Shown in pieces: positions 9,387 through 18,814 of a stretch of 64,000 bases of DNA. Both the position numbers and the translations under genes were made by a program. The DNA comes from Fuerstiella sp. (GTDB lineage: Bacteria; Planctomycetota; Planctomycetia; Planctomycetales; Planctomycetaceae). Numbering within the stretch: position 1 is the first letter of the stretch; each line of letters begins with the position of its first letter. The notes below the pieces were generated by a model. The model was given only the letters and a program-made list of their open reading frames with translations, made no database searches and was not told the origin of the DNA. The stretch spans positions 1 through 64,000 of the forward strand of contig JALHMY010000033.1 of NCBI GenBank assembly GCA_022843805.1. The letters run 5' to 3'.

Positions 9387-10142
9387 ATGTCAGACAGTGT
9401 TCATGGCAAACGCATGCGGATACCGCGCTCGCGGCGATTAACATGGGATTTGCTGCACTTTAATCGACAGATACCTCTGTGCGCGCATGATCGAAAGATG
9501 GATCTCTCCGTTGTCGCATCGTCGCGACAACGGTGTACCGTTCGGATTTCCTGGCCTGCCCTGTTCGTTAAAGCCTATGCACAGGTCGCTGCTGAAATCC
9601 CCGAGCTCCGACAAACCTGGTACCGCTGGCCCTGGAGTCACCTCTATCAGCATCATTCAAGCACGTCAGCCATGACCGTCCACCGCGTTGTTCGGGATCA
9701 GCCATGGCTGTTCTGGGGACTCATCGCTGAGCCCGAACATCTGTCGCTTAAACAATTGCAGCAACAAATCGACAATTTTCGCGACGGACCTGCGAAAACA
9801 GTCTTCCGTCAGCAGTGGCAGTTGTCCGGTCTGCCCACGATGCTTCGACGTCTGGTCTGGTGGTGGAACCTCAATATGGCAACGGCAGGCCGTGCCCGTC
9901 GTATCGGCACGTTCTTCCTGTCAACACTCTCCGGTCGCGGGGTGGAAATTCAGCTGCCCCCGTCTGTGCATACCGGATGCCTGACATACGGACCGCTCGA
10001 TGCAGCCAACTGTTGCCGGGTGACGCTGGCTTACGATCACCGCATCATGGATGGAGTGCTCATTGCAGACGCCCTGCAGAAGCTGGAACATCGTCTCAAT
10101 CACGAGTGTGCTGCCGAACTGGATCAGATGGCCGACCAGTAA
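9387..10142 (+). CDS. Stand-alone 2-oxoacid dehydrogenase-type acyltransferase domain
   Basis: Protein of 251 residues resembling the catalytic (E2) domain of dihydrolipoamide acyltransferases. The C-terminal motif 'DHRIMDG' (about residues 212-218) is the HxxxDG active-site signature of the chloramphenicol acetyltransferase/E2 superfamily. The start has the family's 'MRIPRSRRLTWDLLHF' entry into the fold. It lacks a lipoyl domain and an E1/E3-binding domain, so it is not a normal E2. Similar single-domain proteins are found in several phyla, with unknown acyl acceptors. It follows the AsmA-like gene by 32 bases and may be part of that operon. Confidence 0.75.
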   Translation: MSDSVHGKRMRIPRSRRLTWDLLHFNRQIPLCAHDRKMDLSVVASSRQRCTVRISWPALFVKAYAQVAAEIPELRQTWYRWPWSHLYQHHSSTSAMTVHRVVRDQPWLFWGLIAEPEHLSLKQLQQQIDNFRDGPAKTVFRQQWQLSGLPTMLRRLVWWWNLNMATAGRARRIGTFFLSTLSGRGVEIQLPPSVHTGCLTYGPLDAANCCRVTLAYDHRIMDGVLIADALQKLEHRLNHECAAELDQMADQ

Positions 10143-10176
10143 TCAGGCTTCGTCATTCGTCGTTCTGTTTGATTTA

Positions 10177-10252
10177 AACAGGAGGTAACGGAGGAATCAT
10201 TGGGAATGTGCTGAGTGATGATTGAACTCCGTTTCCTCTGTTTCCTCCTGTT
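10177..10252. terminator. Long inverted repeat between convergent genes
   Basis: Arm 10177-10196 (AACAGGAGGTAACGGAGGAA) pairs with 10233-10252 at 18 of 20 positions, enclosing 36 bases. It sits between the ends of the convergent acyltransferase and ggt genes, where a bidirectional terminator is expected. Its purine/pyrimidine strand bias and lack of a T-run make it atypical. Confidence 0.55.
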
Positions 10253-10348
10253 CAATTCCGAGTCACCATTCTTCGTCAGCTTTGCAATCTGCTCCGATTG
10301 CATCGCCACCAGGAACGTCACGGGCTCAAACAGCTCTTGTCAGGGGTT

Positions 10349-12082
10349 CTAATTCCCGGCCGGGATACCATGTTTTCGCGGGTCACTTCCACCCATCAGC
10401 CCTCCGGCCGTTTTCCCTGCTGCCTGAGCGGCCGCCAGTGACGAAGAACCTCTGACTGTATGCCCCTTCGATTGCAATGTCTGCACTGTGTTCTGATCAA
10501 CAGAACGCTCGATCAGCAACTCATTGGGAAACCACTGATGATGAAAACGGGAAGCGGAAACGGCCTGCTGCGGCGACATTCCAAAAACTTCAAAGTTCAG
10601 AAGTGACTGAAGTGTGGCAGAAATAATTCTCGGCCCGCCTGATGCGCCGCATGCATACACGGCTTTGCCATCTCTGATGATGATTGTCGGAGTCATGCTG
10701 GAAAGAGGTTTCTTCCCCGGTTCCACGGCATTAGCAGCGCTCTGCATCAATCCGAATGCATTTGGTTCACCTGGTTTGGCGCTAAAGTCATCCATCTGAT
10801 TGTTCAGGATGATTCCATAACCGGGTACGACAGCAAAGCTGCCAAACGTCAGGTTAATCGTTTCTGTACACGCGACGGCATTCCCTGCTGCATCGATCAC
10901 GGAAAAATGGCTTGTACCCCCATCAGACGCTGCAAAGAATCGACCGTAGGCTTCAGCAGGCAGCGTGCTTTCCGGCTGGATTTTCCTCGCAATACTGTCC
11001 GCATAGGGATCGCTCAGCAGCCTGTCGACTGGCACGCTGACGAAATCCGTATCGCCGAGATACTCGGCGCGATCCGCGAAGGCGTGTTTCATCGCCTCGG
11101 TCACCGTATGTACGTAATCTGCTGAGTTGTGCCCAAGCTGCCGCAGCGTCCTTCCATTTTGCTGCTCCCAGTGTTCCAGTGCTCCCAGTGTCTGAAGCAG
11201 CGCGATTCCTCCGCTCGACGGAGGTGGCATTGTGATAACCGTATCCTGGTGGAAACTGCCCTGTAAAACCGCACGTTCTGCCGGGATCTGGCTCTTCAGA
11301 TCCTGAGCAGTAATAAATCCGCCGTCCTGCTGCATCAGGCGAATCAGTGACTCAGCAACCGGCCCAGCATAGAACCCACTTGCTCCGTGTTCGGCAATCA
11401 GTTCCAGCACGGGTCGCTGCGGCGAAAAGAAACGATCTCCCTTTTTCCAGGGCGTACCGTCATTCAGGTATTGTTTCAGCAGCAATTCGAAACGGATTTT
11501 GTAATCCGGATTTTCGTGCAGTTTTTCCAGAACGGATGCCTGGACTTCCATGTCGTGTTCATCCACAGGAACACCATCGCGACAAAGCTGCAGCGCCGGC
11601 TCGATCAGAGTTTTGATCGGCAGTGTTCCCCATTTCGTCGCTGCGTGGCACAGACCGGCCACATTGCCGGGGATTCCTGCCGCAGAGGCACCGCGAACGC
11701 TGGCCGATTCCGCAGCGCCCTGCTGATCGAGTTTCACGTACATTGATCGGTCGGCCGCTGCCGGCGCTCGTTCACGGTAGTCCAGTGCGACGGCTTTCCG
11801 GCTTTCGGCATCCCAGATGACCATAAATCCGCCGCCACCGAGTCCACAGCTGGCCGGTCTTACCACAGAGAGCGCGAACGAAGTCGCCACCGCGGCGTCG
11901 ACCGCATTTCCGCCCTGCTTCAGAATGCTGGCTCCGGCAGCACTCGCCGCCCAGTGATCGGCAGCAACCACGGAGCTCTGAAACTCGGAATTCCGGGAGA
12001 CGGCGTTTTCCTGTGCCCTGGTATCAGCCGAAACAGCAATTGTGGCGGATATCAGAAACGCAGTCAGCATCCGAGTCTGCAT
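10349..12082 (-). CDS. ggt: Gamma-glutamyltransferase precursor
   Basis: Periplasmic enzyme that cleaves and transfers the gamma-glutamyl group of glutathione and related peptides. 577 residues, the normal length. A signal peptide is visible (residues 1-23, ending ADTRAQ). The nucleophile Thr follows Gly-Gly in 'DGGTSHFSVID' (about residues 386-396), the site where the precursor self-cleaves into large and small subunits. The substrate-binding Ser-Ser appears in 'KPLSSMTP' and the 'GASGGPRI' oxyanion region follows. The start codon overlaps the folC stop (TAATG), so the two genes are translationally coupled. Confidence 0.94.
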   Translation of the reverse strand: MQTRMLTAFLISATIAVSADTRAQENAVSRNSEFQSSVVAADHWAASAAGASILKQGGNAVDAAVATSFALSVVRPASCGLGGGGFMVIWDAESRKAVALDYRERAPAAADRSMYVKLDQQGAAESASVRGASAAGIPGNVAGLCHAATKWGTLPIKTLIEPALQLCRDGVPVDEHDMEVQASVLEKLHENPDYKIRFELLLKQYLNDGTPWKKGDRFFSPQRPVLELIAEHGASGFYAGPVAESLIRLMQQDGGFITAQDLKSQIPAERAVLQGSFHQDTVITMPPPSSGGIALLQTLGALEHWEQQNGRTLRQLGHNSADYVHTVTEAMKHAFADRAEYLGDTDFVSVPVDRLLSDPYADSIARKIQPESTLPAEAYGRFFAASDGGTSHFSVIDAAGNAVACTETINLTFGSFAVVPGYGIILNNQMDDFSAKPGEPNAFGLMQSAANAVEPGKKPLSSMTPTIIIRDGKAVYACGASGGPRIISATLQSLLNFEVFGMSPQQAVSASRFHHQWFPNELLIERSVDQNTVQTLQSKGHTVRGSSSLAAAQAAGKTAGGLMGGSDPRKHGIPAGN

Positions 12083-13536
12083 TAAAGCACCTTCTTTTCA
12101 AACGGGGATTCAGATCCGCACAGGATCATCCTCGCTTCGGAGGCAAGAAAAATCGAGCCGGTCACACAGATAAGCCCATCCTCGCCAGCATTCTCACAGG
12201 ATCTCTTCAGGGCTGTGGCGGGATCCGGGGCTGTTGAAACTGACTCCATACGGTCCGGACAGATTTCTTCACACACGGATCGTAATATTTCCGGATCCGT
12301 ACTTCGAGGATTTCCAAGGAACCGAGTTAGTACAACTGTATCAAAACAGGGAACCAGGCATTGCAGCATCGCACTCGCGTCTTTGTCAGCCGAAGACGCA
12401 AAGACAAGTACTCGCCGACGATTTTGCCACTGATCCTCCTGCAGTGTTGTTGACACGGCTAGCACCGAATCCGGATTGTGGGCGGCATCCAGAATGATCG
12501 TGGGCGCTTTCGACACGCACTCAAATCTCAGAGGCCACCATGTGTTTCTGAGCCCCTCACGGATCGCCTGCTCTGTGACGTTCGGCAAGGTTGTGCAACC
12601 AGCGATTGAGGCAGCCATAACTGCCAGCGCGGCATTTCGTTTCTGATGCTCACCTGCCAGCGGAATTTCCAGCGAGCGATATCGAAAATGAGGCGTTTCG
12701 ACATCAAACTGATGCATAATATCAACAACCGAACCGCCGCCTGACGGTCCCTGTGATTCTGACGATCCGCTGAAGGTGGGGTCGCAGTCTGCTACATCAA
12801 AATCTCGCCCAAACAGAAACAGCGGACTGTCCAGGTCCCTGGCTTTTGCGGCCACCACGGCGGCTGCTTCCGGCGGAAGTCGGCCCTGAATGACAGGTAT
12901 ACCCCGCTTAATAATTCCGGCCTTCTCCCCGGCGATCAGCTCCAGTGTATTACCCAGAATATGGGTATGATCAAATCCAATACTGGTGATGATCGTCATC
13001 AGGGGATGACAAACATTGGTGCAGTCCAGACGACCGCCCAGACCAGTTTCCAGCACAACAATTTGTGCGCCTTCCTGAACAAAATACATCCAGGCCAGCA
13101 GGGTGGTCACCTCAAAGAATGTAGGCTCTCTGTTCTGCAAAACAGCCCTGTTCTGATCCAGCACATTGACCAGCTTTTGAACCAGAGCCGTCAGCTGTTC
13201 CTGAGATGGCATTCGCCCGTTGACTCGCATTCGCTCTTCGAAGCAAACGATATGCGGGGACGTAAACAGAGCCGACCGCACTCCCGATGCTCGAAGAATG
13301 GAATCGAGCATCGCTGCCGTGGAACCCTTACCTTTGGTTCCGGCAATGTGTATCGCGGGGATTTTCTCCTGAGGCGATCCCAGAAGCGACAACATCTGAC
13401 GGATGCGATCGAGCCGAAAAGGATTGGCCTGAGCACCCGGACGCACGCGTTCGTAGTCAATCCGATCGTAGAGCCATTGGTGTGCCTGCTGAAAGGTTGT
13501 AATGTCGGCTGCAGACTGACTTCGACTTGAGGACAT
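12082..13536 (-). CDS. folC: Bifunctional folylpolyglutamate/dihydrofolate synthase
   Basis: ATP-dependent ligase adding glutamate to dihydropteroate or folates. 484 residues, slightly long because of a glycine-rich insert (about 245-270). The P-loop 'GTKGKGSTA' is at about residues 66-74, followed by 'TSPHIVCFEERMRVNG', the folate-site signature. 'VLETGLGGRLDCTN' and 'SIGFDHTHILGNTLELIAGEKAGIIK' are the Mur-ligase-type central motifs, and 'LDAAHNPDS' marks the C-terminal domain. It overlaps ggt at its 3' end. Cytoplasmic. Confidence 0.95.
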   Translation of the reverse strand: MSSSRSQSAADITTFQQAHQWLYDRIDYERVRPGAQANPFRLDRIRQMLSLLGSPQEKIPAIHIAGTKGKGSTAAMLDSILRASGVRSALFTSPHIVCFEERMRVNGRMPSQEQLTALVQKLVNVLDQNRAVLQNREPTFFEVTTLLAWMYFVQEGAQIVVLETGLGGRLDCTNVCHPLMTIITSIGFDHTHILGNTLELIAGEKAGIIKRGIPVIQGRLPPEAAAVVAAKARDLDSPLFLFGRDFDVADCDPTFSGSSESQGPSGGGSVVDIMHQFDVETPHFRYRSLEIPLAGEHQKRNAALAVMAASIAGCTTLPNVTEQAIREGLRNTWWPLRFECVSKAPTIILDAAHNPDSVLAVSTTLQEDQWQNRRRVLVFASSADKDASAMLQCLVPCFDTVVLTRFLGNPRSTDPEILRSVCEEICPDRMESVSTAPDPATALKRSCENAGEDGLICVTGSIFLASEARMILCGSESPFEKKVL

Positions 13537-13692
13537 TCGGTTTTTGAATCAGTATCCTGAAGAAAATTGTACTCATCACGCTCCGCGTGATGCTCCATTG
13601 CATTCTAAAATTCGCGTCACGCATCACGTGATGCCGTCTCTGTCACATTCTTCCCCACCCGCACCAGATCTTCTCTCGTACCGAAGTCCGCT

Positions 13693-15192
13693 CTAAAAGG
13701 CTGAACCCAGCCAGTCGGGAATTCCGGTGCTCTCCAGCTGTCGGCGATATTGTTCGTGCCATGGCCTGGTTTGCGACATCGGTGCCGACTCATTAACCAT
13801 CAGTGGTCGTGTTTCTTTCCACCACTGATCATAATATTCTCGCATTGCACGAACGATATCCGGATGATCCTGGATGACATTCGTTGTCTGTCCAGGATCC
13901 TTCTGCATGTCAAACAGCTCTTTGTTATTGACGAAACGGAATTGCTGGCTGCGAACCGCGAATCCCTGCCACTGAAAATCATCTGGATTCGCGCCGGTCT
14001 TCCACCGTCCCACATGAGTGACAAGATAGCGATCGTCCCATGCAGCAGCAGAATTCTCGATGAGTGGCAGCAGGCTGCGTCCCTCAACCTGATGTTCAGG
14101 GAGTTTCGCGCCGGCCATGTCAGCCAGTGTTGGCAAAATGTCGATATGAGCAGCGATGTGATCGATCTGCCGCCCGGCCGGAATTTTCTGATCCCAGCGA
14201 ATAAAAAACGGAACTCGCACCCCGCCTTCGTCTGGTCCGCCCTTCAGGCCCTTCATGCCAGCGTTCCATGGCAGCATAGGCGTTCCATCGGGTTGTTTGC
14301 CCATCGGTACGCCGGGCCTGCCCGAGCCACCACCTGTCATGCCATTATCTGACATAAAGATAATCACAGTATTCGACAGCAGATTCCATTCATCCGCCTT
14401 TCGCAGTAATTTTCCAATGTTGAAATCGATGTTTTCAATCATCCCGTAGAATCCGGCCTGTTCCTCCGTAAACCCGCGATCCAGGAATCGCTGTCGGTAT
14501 TCCACTGGAGCAAGAAATGGTGAATGGGGAGCGTTTGTCGTGATATACGCAAAGAACGGATGCCGTTCTTCTCTGACAGAATGAATCCAGCTCATTGCAG
14601 CCGAAAAGAACACATCGGTACAAAACCCTTTGGTCCTGACAAACACGCCATTATGGCGAATGACTGGATTGAAGTACGAGTTCTCCGGGACATCAGCGCA
14701 ACTGCAGTCATACGCCTGACCAATTCCTCCTGCTCCATGAATAAAGACCTCGTCAAATCCCCGGCGAGCCGGTTGCCGATCGTCTTCATCACCCAAATGC
14801 CATTTCCCAAAAATGCCCGACACATAGCCCGCGGACTTTAGAATCTGAGGCAGAGTGGTGGCGTCCAGCGTCATGCGCTCACGCTCGAGAATCGTATGCG
14901 TAATGCCGTTTCGCATATCGTGCCGACCCGTCATAATCGCAGATCGCGTGGGCGAACACGTTGGACTCACGAGAAACCGGTCAAAACGAGTGCTTCGATC
15001 GTACAGCTCGTCCATATGAGGTGTCTGCAGCCATGGATGTCCATGACGGCCGATCGGACCATATCCCTGATCGTCGGTGATAATCAGGATTATGTTGGGA
15101 CGAGTTCCTGCCAGCTCAGCTGCGTCTGCAAAGCAGCAGCCAAACACCAGCACATTGAGCAGCAGCCATCCAGACAAGTGAGTTCTCATCAT
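13693..15192 (-). CDS. Arylsulfatase, formylglycine type
   Basis: Secreted sulfatase of 499 residues with a signal peptide (about 1-24). Metal ligands 'IIITDDQGYG' near residue 36 and the active-site signature 'SPTCSPTRSAIMTGRH' near residue 77 with Cys as the residue oxidised to formylglycine. 'FGKWHLGD' and the 'MSDNGM' metal site follow, all as expected of the type I family. Such enzymes abound in planctomycetes and desulfate algal polysaccharides; the substrate here is unknown. Maturation needs a formylglycine-generating enzyme; a SUMF1-domain gene lies far away at the window's right edge, but no functional link is shown. Preceded by PhzF-like gene with an 18-base gap. Confidence 0.93.
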   Translation of the reverse strand: MMRTHLSGWLLLNVLVFGCCFADAAELAGTRPNIILIITDDQGYGPIGRHGHPWLQTPHMDELYDRSTRFDRFLVSPTCSPTRSAIMTGRHDMRNGITHTILERERMTLDATTLPQILKSAGYVSGIFGKWHLGDEDDRQPARRGFDEVFIHGAGGIGQAYDCSCADVPENSYFNPVIRHNGVFVRTKGFCTDVFFSAAMSWIHSVREERHPFFAYITTNAPHSPFLAPVEYRQRFLDRGFTEEQAGFYGMIENIDFNIGKLLRKADEWNLLSNTVIIFMSDNGMTGGGSGRPGVPMGKQPDGTPMLPWNAGMKGLKGGPDEGGVRVPFFIRWDQKIPAGRQIDHIAAHIDILPTLADMAGAKLPEHQVEGRSLLPLIENSAAAWDDRYLVTHVGRWKTGANPDDFQWQGFAVRSQQFRFVNNKELFDMQKDPGQTTNVIQDHPDIVRAMREYYDQWWKETRPLMVNESAPMSQTRPWHEQYRRQLESTGIPDWLGSAF

Positions 15193-15210
15193 GATTTTCC
15201 GTTCAGGCTG

Positions 15211-16065
15211 TCAGGTTGCCTGTCGAGGTTCATGGTTGACGAGTTTTCCTTTCAGAATCGTAACCGCCTGGCCGCAAAGACGCACGCGATCACCTCGTAA
15301 ATCCATCCTAACGTGTCCGCCCCTGTGCGATGCCTGATAGCCAAAGAGAGTTTGTCTGCCAAACTGTCTGGCCCAGTACGGTGCGAGTGCACAATGAGCC
15401 GAGCCTGTCACAGGGTCCTCATTCACACCACTCGCCGGAGCGAAGAACCTCGAAATAAAGTCATGGTCGGCAGAATCCCCCGCAGCGGTGACTATAATGC
15501 CACGCACCGGATAACGGCAGACTGCTGTCATGTTCGGTGACAGCTGCCTCACATCCTTCGCTGTCGACAGCTGCACAAGGTAATCGAAAGATGTCTCTCC
15601 AAAGTAGCGAATCTTGTTCGCACTGACACCGAGTGCTTCCGCGAGATCGCCAGGCAGATCCTTTTCGCGGGTAGCACTTGCCGGAAAGTCCAGCGTGATC
15701 CCGGACGATGTCACCTCCGCAGTCAGCATTCCGCTGCGACTGTCAAAGCGAATTGTTCCAGACTGCCAGTATGGAGCCAGCCATGCGGGTAACGTTTGCT
15801 CTCGAACGAGCTCATGGATCACGTGCGCTGTTGCGAGAGTCGCATGACCACACAAATCAACTTCCACCGTCGGAGTCATCCAGCGAAGCCGCAATCGATC
15901 TGCCTCCGGATAAACAAAGGCGGTTTCAGACAGATTCATTTCGCCAGCGACGCTCTGCATCCAGCTGTCGCTTCGCGCATTCTCCAGCAGGCAAACAGCA
16001 GCCGGGTTGCCGGTGAAAGGCCGGTCGGCAAAAGCATCCACATGAAACAGTGGAATCTCGTTCAT
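15211..16065 (-). CDS. PhzF family epimerase/isomerase-like protein
   Basis: 284 residues. Opens with 'FHVDAFADRPFTGNPAAVCLL', split over the conserved N-terminal strand and the 'F-G-N-P-A-A-V' motif. 'MNLSETAFV' with the family's catalytic Glu is at about residue 45. 'MTPTVEVDLCGHATLATAHV' follows and 'NEDPVTGSAHCALAPYW' completes the second half of the two-fold symmetrical diaminopimelate-epimerase-like fold. Family members include PhzF of phenazine synthesis, but most bacterial paralogues have no known substrate. Lies upstream of the sulfatase on the same strand. Confidence 0.9.
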   Translation of the reverse strand: MNEIPLFHVDAFADRPFTGNPAAVCLLENARSDSWMQSVAGEMNLSETAFVYPEADRLRLRWMTPTVEVDLCGHATLATAHVIHELVREQTLPAWLAPYWQSGTIRFDSRSGMLTAEVTSSGITLDFPASATREKDLPGDLAEALGVSANKIRYFGETSFDYLVQLSTAKDVRQLSPNMTAVCRYPVRGIIVTAAGDSADHDFISRFFAPASGVNEDPVTGSAHCALAPYWARQFGRQTLFGYQASHRGGHVRMDLRGDRVRLCGQAVTILKGKLVNHEPRQAT

Positions 16066-16207
16066 GGATCAAAGTGTCTCCGAATCTGCGCGTCGCAGAG
16101 CTGTTAAATCACTCAGGCTGTTAAGTCGCAGAGCACGCGGGCTGTCGCATCGGAAGATTTCCCGTGCCCCGCCGTTCCTTTGCCACTGCCCTGAAAGTCC
16201 CATGGCA

Positions 16208-17167
16208 TTACATCGAAAGTCGACGAATTCCACGGCAGAAGTAGTCGATGATCGCCGTTTCATCCAGGTGTGTAACGACATCAGCATTCGTCTGTCGGGA
16301 AAGGACCGGTCGAATGTCCGTGACCGTCATTCCGGAAGTGAGTTCTCCTTCCGTCTCGATATCAACGGAATGCGGAACAAATGTAAATCTCTCGGTTCGG
16401 GCTGCAACCGAAAGGGCAGCAATCGAAGGCAGAGAAACACCTTCCTTTGGCAGATATTGACGGATCGACCGAGCCGCAAAATGCATCATATTATTGACAA
16501 GCTCTCCTATGGGTGTTGAGGGGATGAGTCCACCGAGCCGGTCGATGTCTTCAAACGTCAGAATTGGAGCCTGACTGACATCGAGCGGAACCAGAGTTTT
16601 GCCAGCCGGTGACCGCAGCACAGTTCGTGCTGCCAGAGGATCGGCCCAGATATTGAATTCGGCTGCCGCTGTCACGTCCCCTCCGGCACGAATCGAACCG
16701 CCCAGACACACAATTCCATTCACCATCATCGGGAGCTCAGGATCGAGCTCAATCGCCATCGCAATATTTGTGAGTGGCCCAAGAGTCAGAATCCTGACTT
16801 CCTGAGGAAATTCACGAACGATATCGACAATTAGTTTTGCGGAATCCCGCCGTTTATGAAGATCGGGCACCTGAGGTTCCACATCTCCCAGACCAAACCG
16901 ACCATTCAGCAATGAATGTGCCGGCAGGCCAGCCGGAATCTGTTCAGACGGAACCACTGACAAATCTGACTGCCCCACACGCGGATGCCGCAACGGATCC
17001 GCAAGGCAAATCAGATAGTGGAGATTGCGAGTTGCCTGAATCCCGGAAACAGTCCCGGCCGTCGCCGTGATTGCCACAACATCGACGGACGGGTCTGCCA
17101 GCGCAACCAAAATTGCCAGCGCATCACAGATTCCGGGATCCGCATCAATAATCAGTTTTTGAGCCAA
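16208..17167 (-). CDS. Inosine-uridine-type nucleoside hydrolase
   Basis: 319-residue cytoplasmic enzyme of the nucleoside N-ribohydrolase family. The N-terminal calcium/ribose motif reads 'DADPGICDALAI'; the family consensus has two consecutive Asp where this protein has Cys-Asp, so one ribose-contacting Asp appears replaced. 'LGPLTNIAMAI', 'MVNGIVCLGGSI' and 'AAEFNIWADPLAAR' are all well conserved. 'SGMTVTD' near the C-terminus matches the last metal-site region. Because of the Cys, activity and substrate should be regarded as uncertain. Confidence 0.88.
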   Translation of the reverse strand: MAQKLIIDADPGICDALAILVALADPSVDVVAITATAGTVSGIQATRNLHYLICLADPLRHPRVGQSDLSVVPSEQIPAGLPAHSLLNGRFGLGDVEPQVPDLHKRRDSAKLIVDIVREFPQEVRILTLGPLTNIAMAIELDPELPMMVNGIVCLGGSIRAGGDVTAAAEFNIWADPLAARTVLRSPAGKTLVPLDVSQAPILTFEDIDRLGGLIPSTPIGELVNNMMHFAARSIRQYLPKEGVSLPSIAALSVAARTERFTFVPHSVDIETEGELTSGMTVTDIRPVLSRQTNADVVTHLDETAIIDYFCRGIRRLSM

Positions 17168-17241
17168 TGCTCGTCCTCGCCCCAGTCTTTACTCGCTGGT
17201 TCCAGTCTTCACTCGCTGCAAAATTTCCTTTCAGGGTGTGG

Positions 17242-17745
17242 CTATCCCCTGACACCCGCAGCAAACGGGAATGACCCCATCGGAACGAGTTCCAGAGGCG
17301 CCGCAGCTCCACGACCCCGAGGCATCTGGAATGTGTAGGCGAAGACCATGCCTGACGACAATTCGCCCACATAGATCACACCGTTTGCTGGCTGCAAACC
17401 ACTGCCGCTGCGAAGATTCGCCTGTGACGAAACAATCGCATACTTTGGATCGGGCACTGCCAAAACGGTCTGAAAATCGGCAGCAACCTTACGAAAATAG
17501 TAATGGGTAAACGTCCCGGCAGAATTAGTCAGCACAGCTCCGGTGAGGTCACCGGTGAGATGATTCAATACGAAGACGGCATCACCTTCGCCTGGCGCAA
17601 TGGGAACCGTTACCATAGAAAACTTGTCATTACCATGGGCAACAGAAGCGTTAAGCGTCTGCTGCGGTAACAATTGCATCGCTCCGGCACTGACCAGAGC
17701 ACCAGCGAAAAACAGGATTGCTGAACGCCATGCTGACAATCGCAT
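17242..17745 (-). CDS. Signal-anchored hypothetical protein
   Basis: 167 residues. N-terminal hydrophobic segment (about 8-26, 'ILFFAGALVSAGAMQLLP') is a signal peptide or anchor. The remainder is a beta-rich domain with 'DAVFVLNHLTGDLTGAVL', 'YYFRKVAADFQ', 'VIYVGELSSGMVFAYTFQMP', a pattern shared by planctomycete proteins of unknown function. The start at 17745 is chosen because GAGGGAA lies just upstream of the ATG; a longer frame to 17913 lacks a site. No role is suggested. Confidence 0.65.
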   Translation of the reverse strand: MRLSAWRSAILFFAGALVSAGAMQLLPQQTLNASVAHGNDKFSMVTVPIAPGEGDAVFVLNHLTGDLTGAVLTNSAGTFTHYYFRKVAADFQTVLAVPDPKYAIVSSQANLRSGSGLQPANGVIYVGELSSGMVFAYTFQMPRGRGAAAPLELVPMGSFPFAAGVRG

Positions 17746-17957
17746 TGTATTTCCCTCTACAGTTATGTTCCCAACAGACTGGAATTGAACCAGGATACAT
17801 CCTGACAGTGGCGACAAAACATCTCGATTCATAAGCTGCGGTCCCTGAACGGGAACGTGAAAAGCATGTTTCCGTCCGCCTTCCTGTCTCTGATTTTCCA
17901 CTTCCACCGTCAAATAGTCAAATCCACTGAATTTGCCACCCCAGAAGGTCGTGCCGA

Positions 17958-18767
17958 ATGTCTGCTCACGGAAGTTCGCCAGAAATCAAGGAAACCTGCA
18001 TTTGGTCTTCCATCAGGGCGGCTGCACAAAAAAATGTGGCGGAAGAACCCATGCTGGCCAGTTTTCTGCATGCCACCGTGCTGAATCACGATCGTTTTGA
18101 AGAAGCCGTCAGCTACCATCTGGCTGGAAAACTGGCCTCCAGCACCTTGTCGGCCATGCAGATTCGGGAAATGATTCAGGAAGCGATGGACGGGGACGAA
18201 CGGATTGCCGATGCCGTTTGCCACGATATTCGAGCCGTTCAGGAGCGAGATCCGGCAGTAAGCTGCTGCCTCGTCCCGCTGCTTTATCTCAAAGGCGTAC
18301 ACGCCCTTGCCAGCTACCGAGTCGCTCACTGGCTCTGGAATCAGAAGCGGCGACTCCTTGCACTTCACCTCCAGAATCGTATTTCAGAAGCCTTTGCTGT
18401 CGATATTCATCCGGCCGCAAGAATCGGAAAAGGCATTCTGATGGACCACGCCACCTCAATTGTTGTGGGAGAAACGGCTGTCATCGAAGACGATGTCAGT
18501 CTCCTGCACGAAGTCACTCTGGGGGGCACAGGAAAGGAATCCGGGGATCGTCACCCGAAAGTTCGTCGCGGAGTGCTGATTGGTGCCGGTGCAAAGATTC
18601 TGGGAAATGTCGAAATCGGAGAAGGTGCAAAAATCGGTGCCGGCAGCGTTGTGCTGAAAAACGTCGCACCGCATTGTACTGTCGCCGGTGTTCCCGCTGT
18701 TGTTGTGGGCCGCCCCTGCTCCGAATCACCCGCTCTCGATATGGACCAGCGAATCAGCGCTGAATAG
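17958..18767 (+). CDS. cysE: Serine O-acetyltransferase
   Basis: First committed step of cysteine synthesis: acetyl-CoA plus L-serine to O-acetylserine. 269 residues. N-terminal helical domain to about 145, then the left-handed beta-helix of hexapeptide repeats ('IHPAARIGKGILMDHATSI', 'VIEDDVSLLHEVTLGGTG', 'VLIGAGAKILGNVEIGEG'). The active-site His lies in 'DHATSIVVGE' and the CoA-binding 'GGTGKESGDRHPK' follows. 'VPAVVVGRP' closes the helix. Lies 48 bases upstream of a cystathionine-gamma-synthase-like gene, forming a sulphur amino acid pair. Confidence 0.93.
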   Translation: MSAHGSSPEIKETCIWSSIRAAAQKNVAEEPMLASFLHATVLNHDRFEEAVSYHLAGKLASSTLSAMQIREMIQEAMDGDERIADAVCHDIRAVQERDPAVSCCLVPLLYLKGVHALASYRVAHWLWNQKRRLLALHLQNRISEAFAVDIHPAARIGKGILMDHATSIVVGETAVIEDDVSLLHEVTLGGTGKESGDRHPKVRRGVLIGAGAKILGNVEIGEGAKIGAGSVVLKNVAPHCTVAGVPAVVVGRPCSESPALDMDQRISAE

Positions 18768-18814
18768 CACAGATATTTTGTTGTCATTCTTTTTGTGTTT
18801 GGAATTGGCTCACG

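Noticed and set aside
17768-18000. Riboswitch ahead of cysE
   Set aside because: No recognisable SAM or T-box features.
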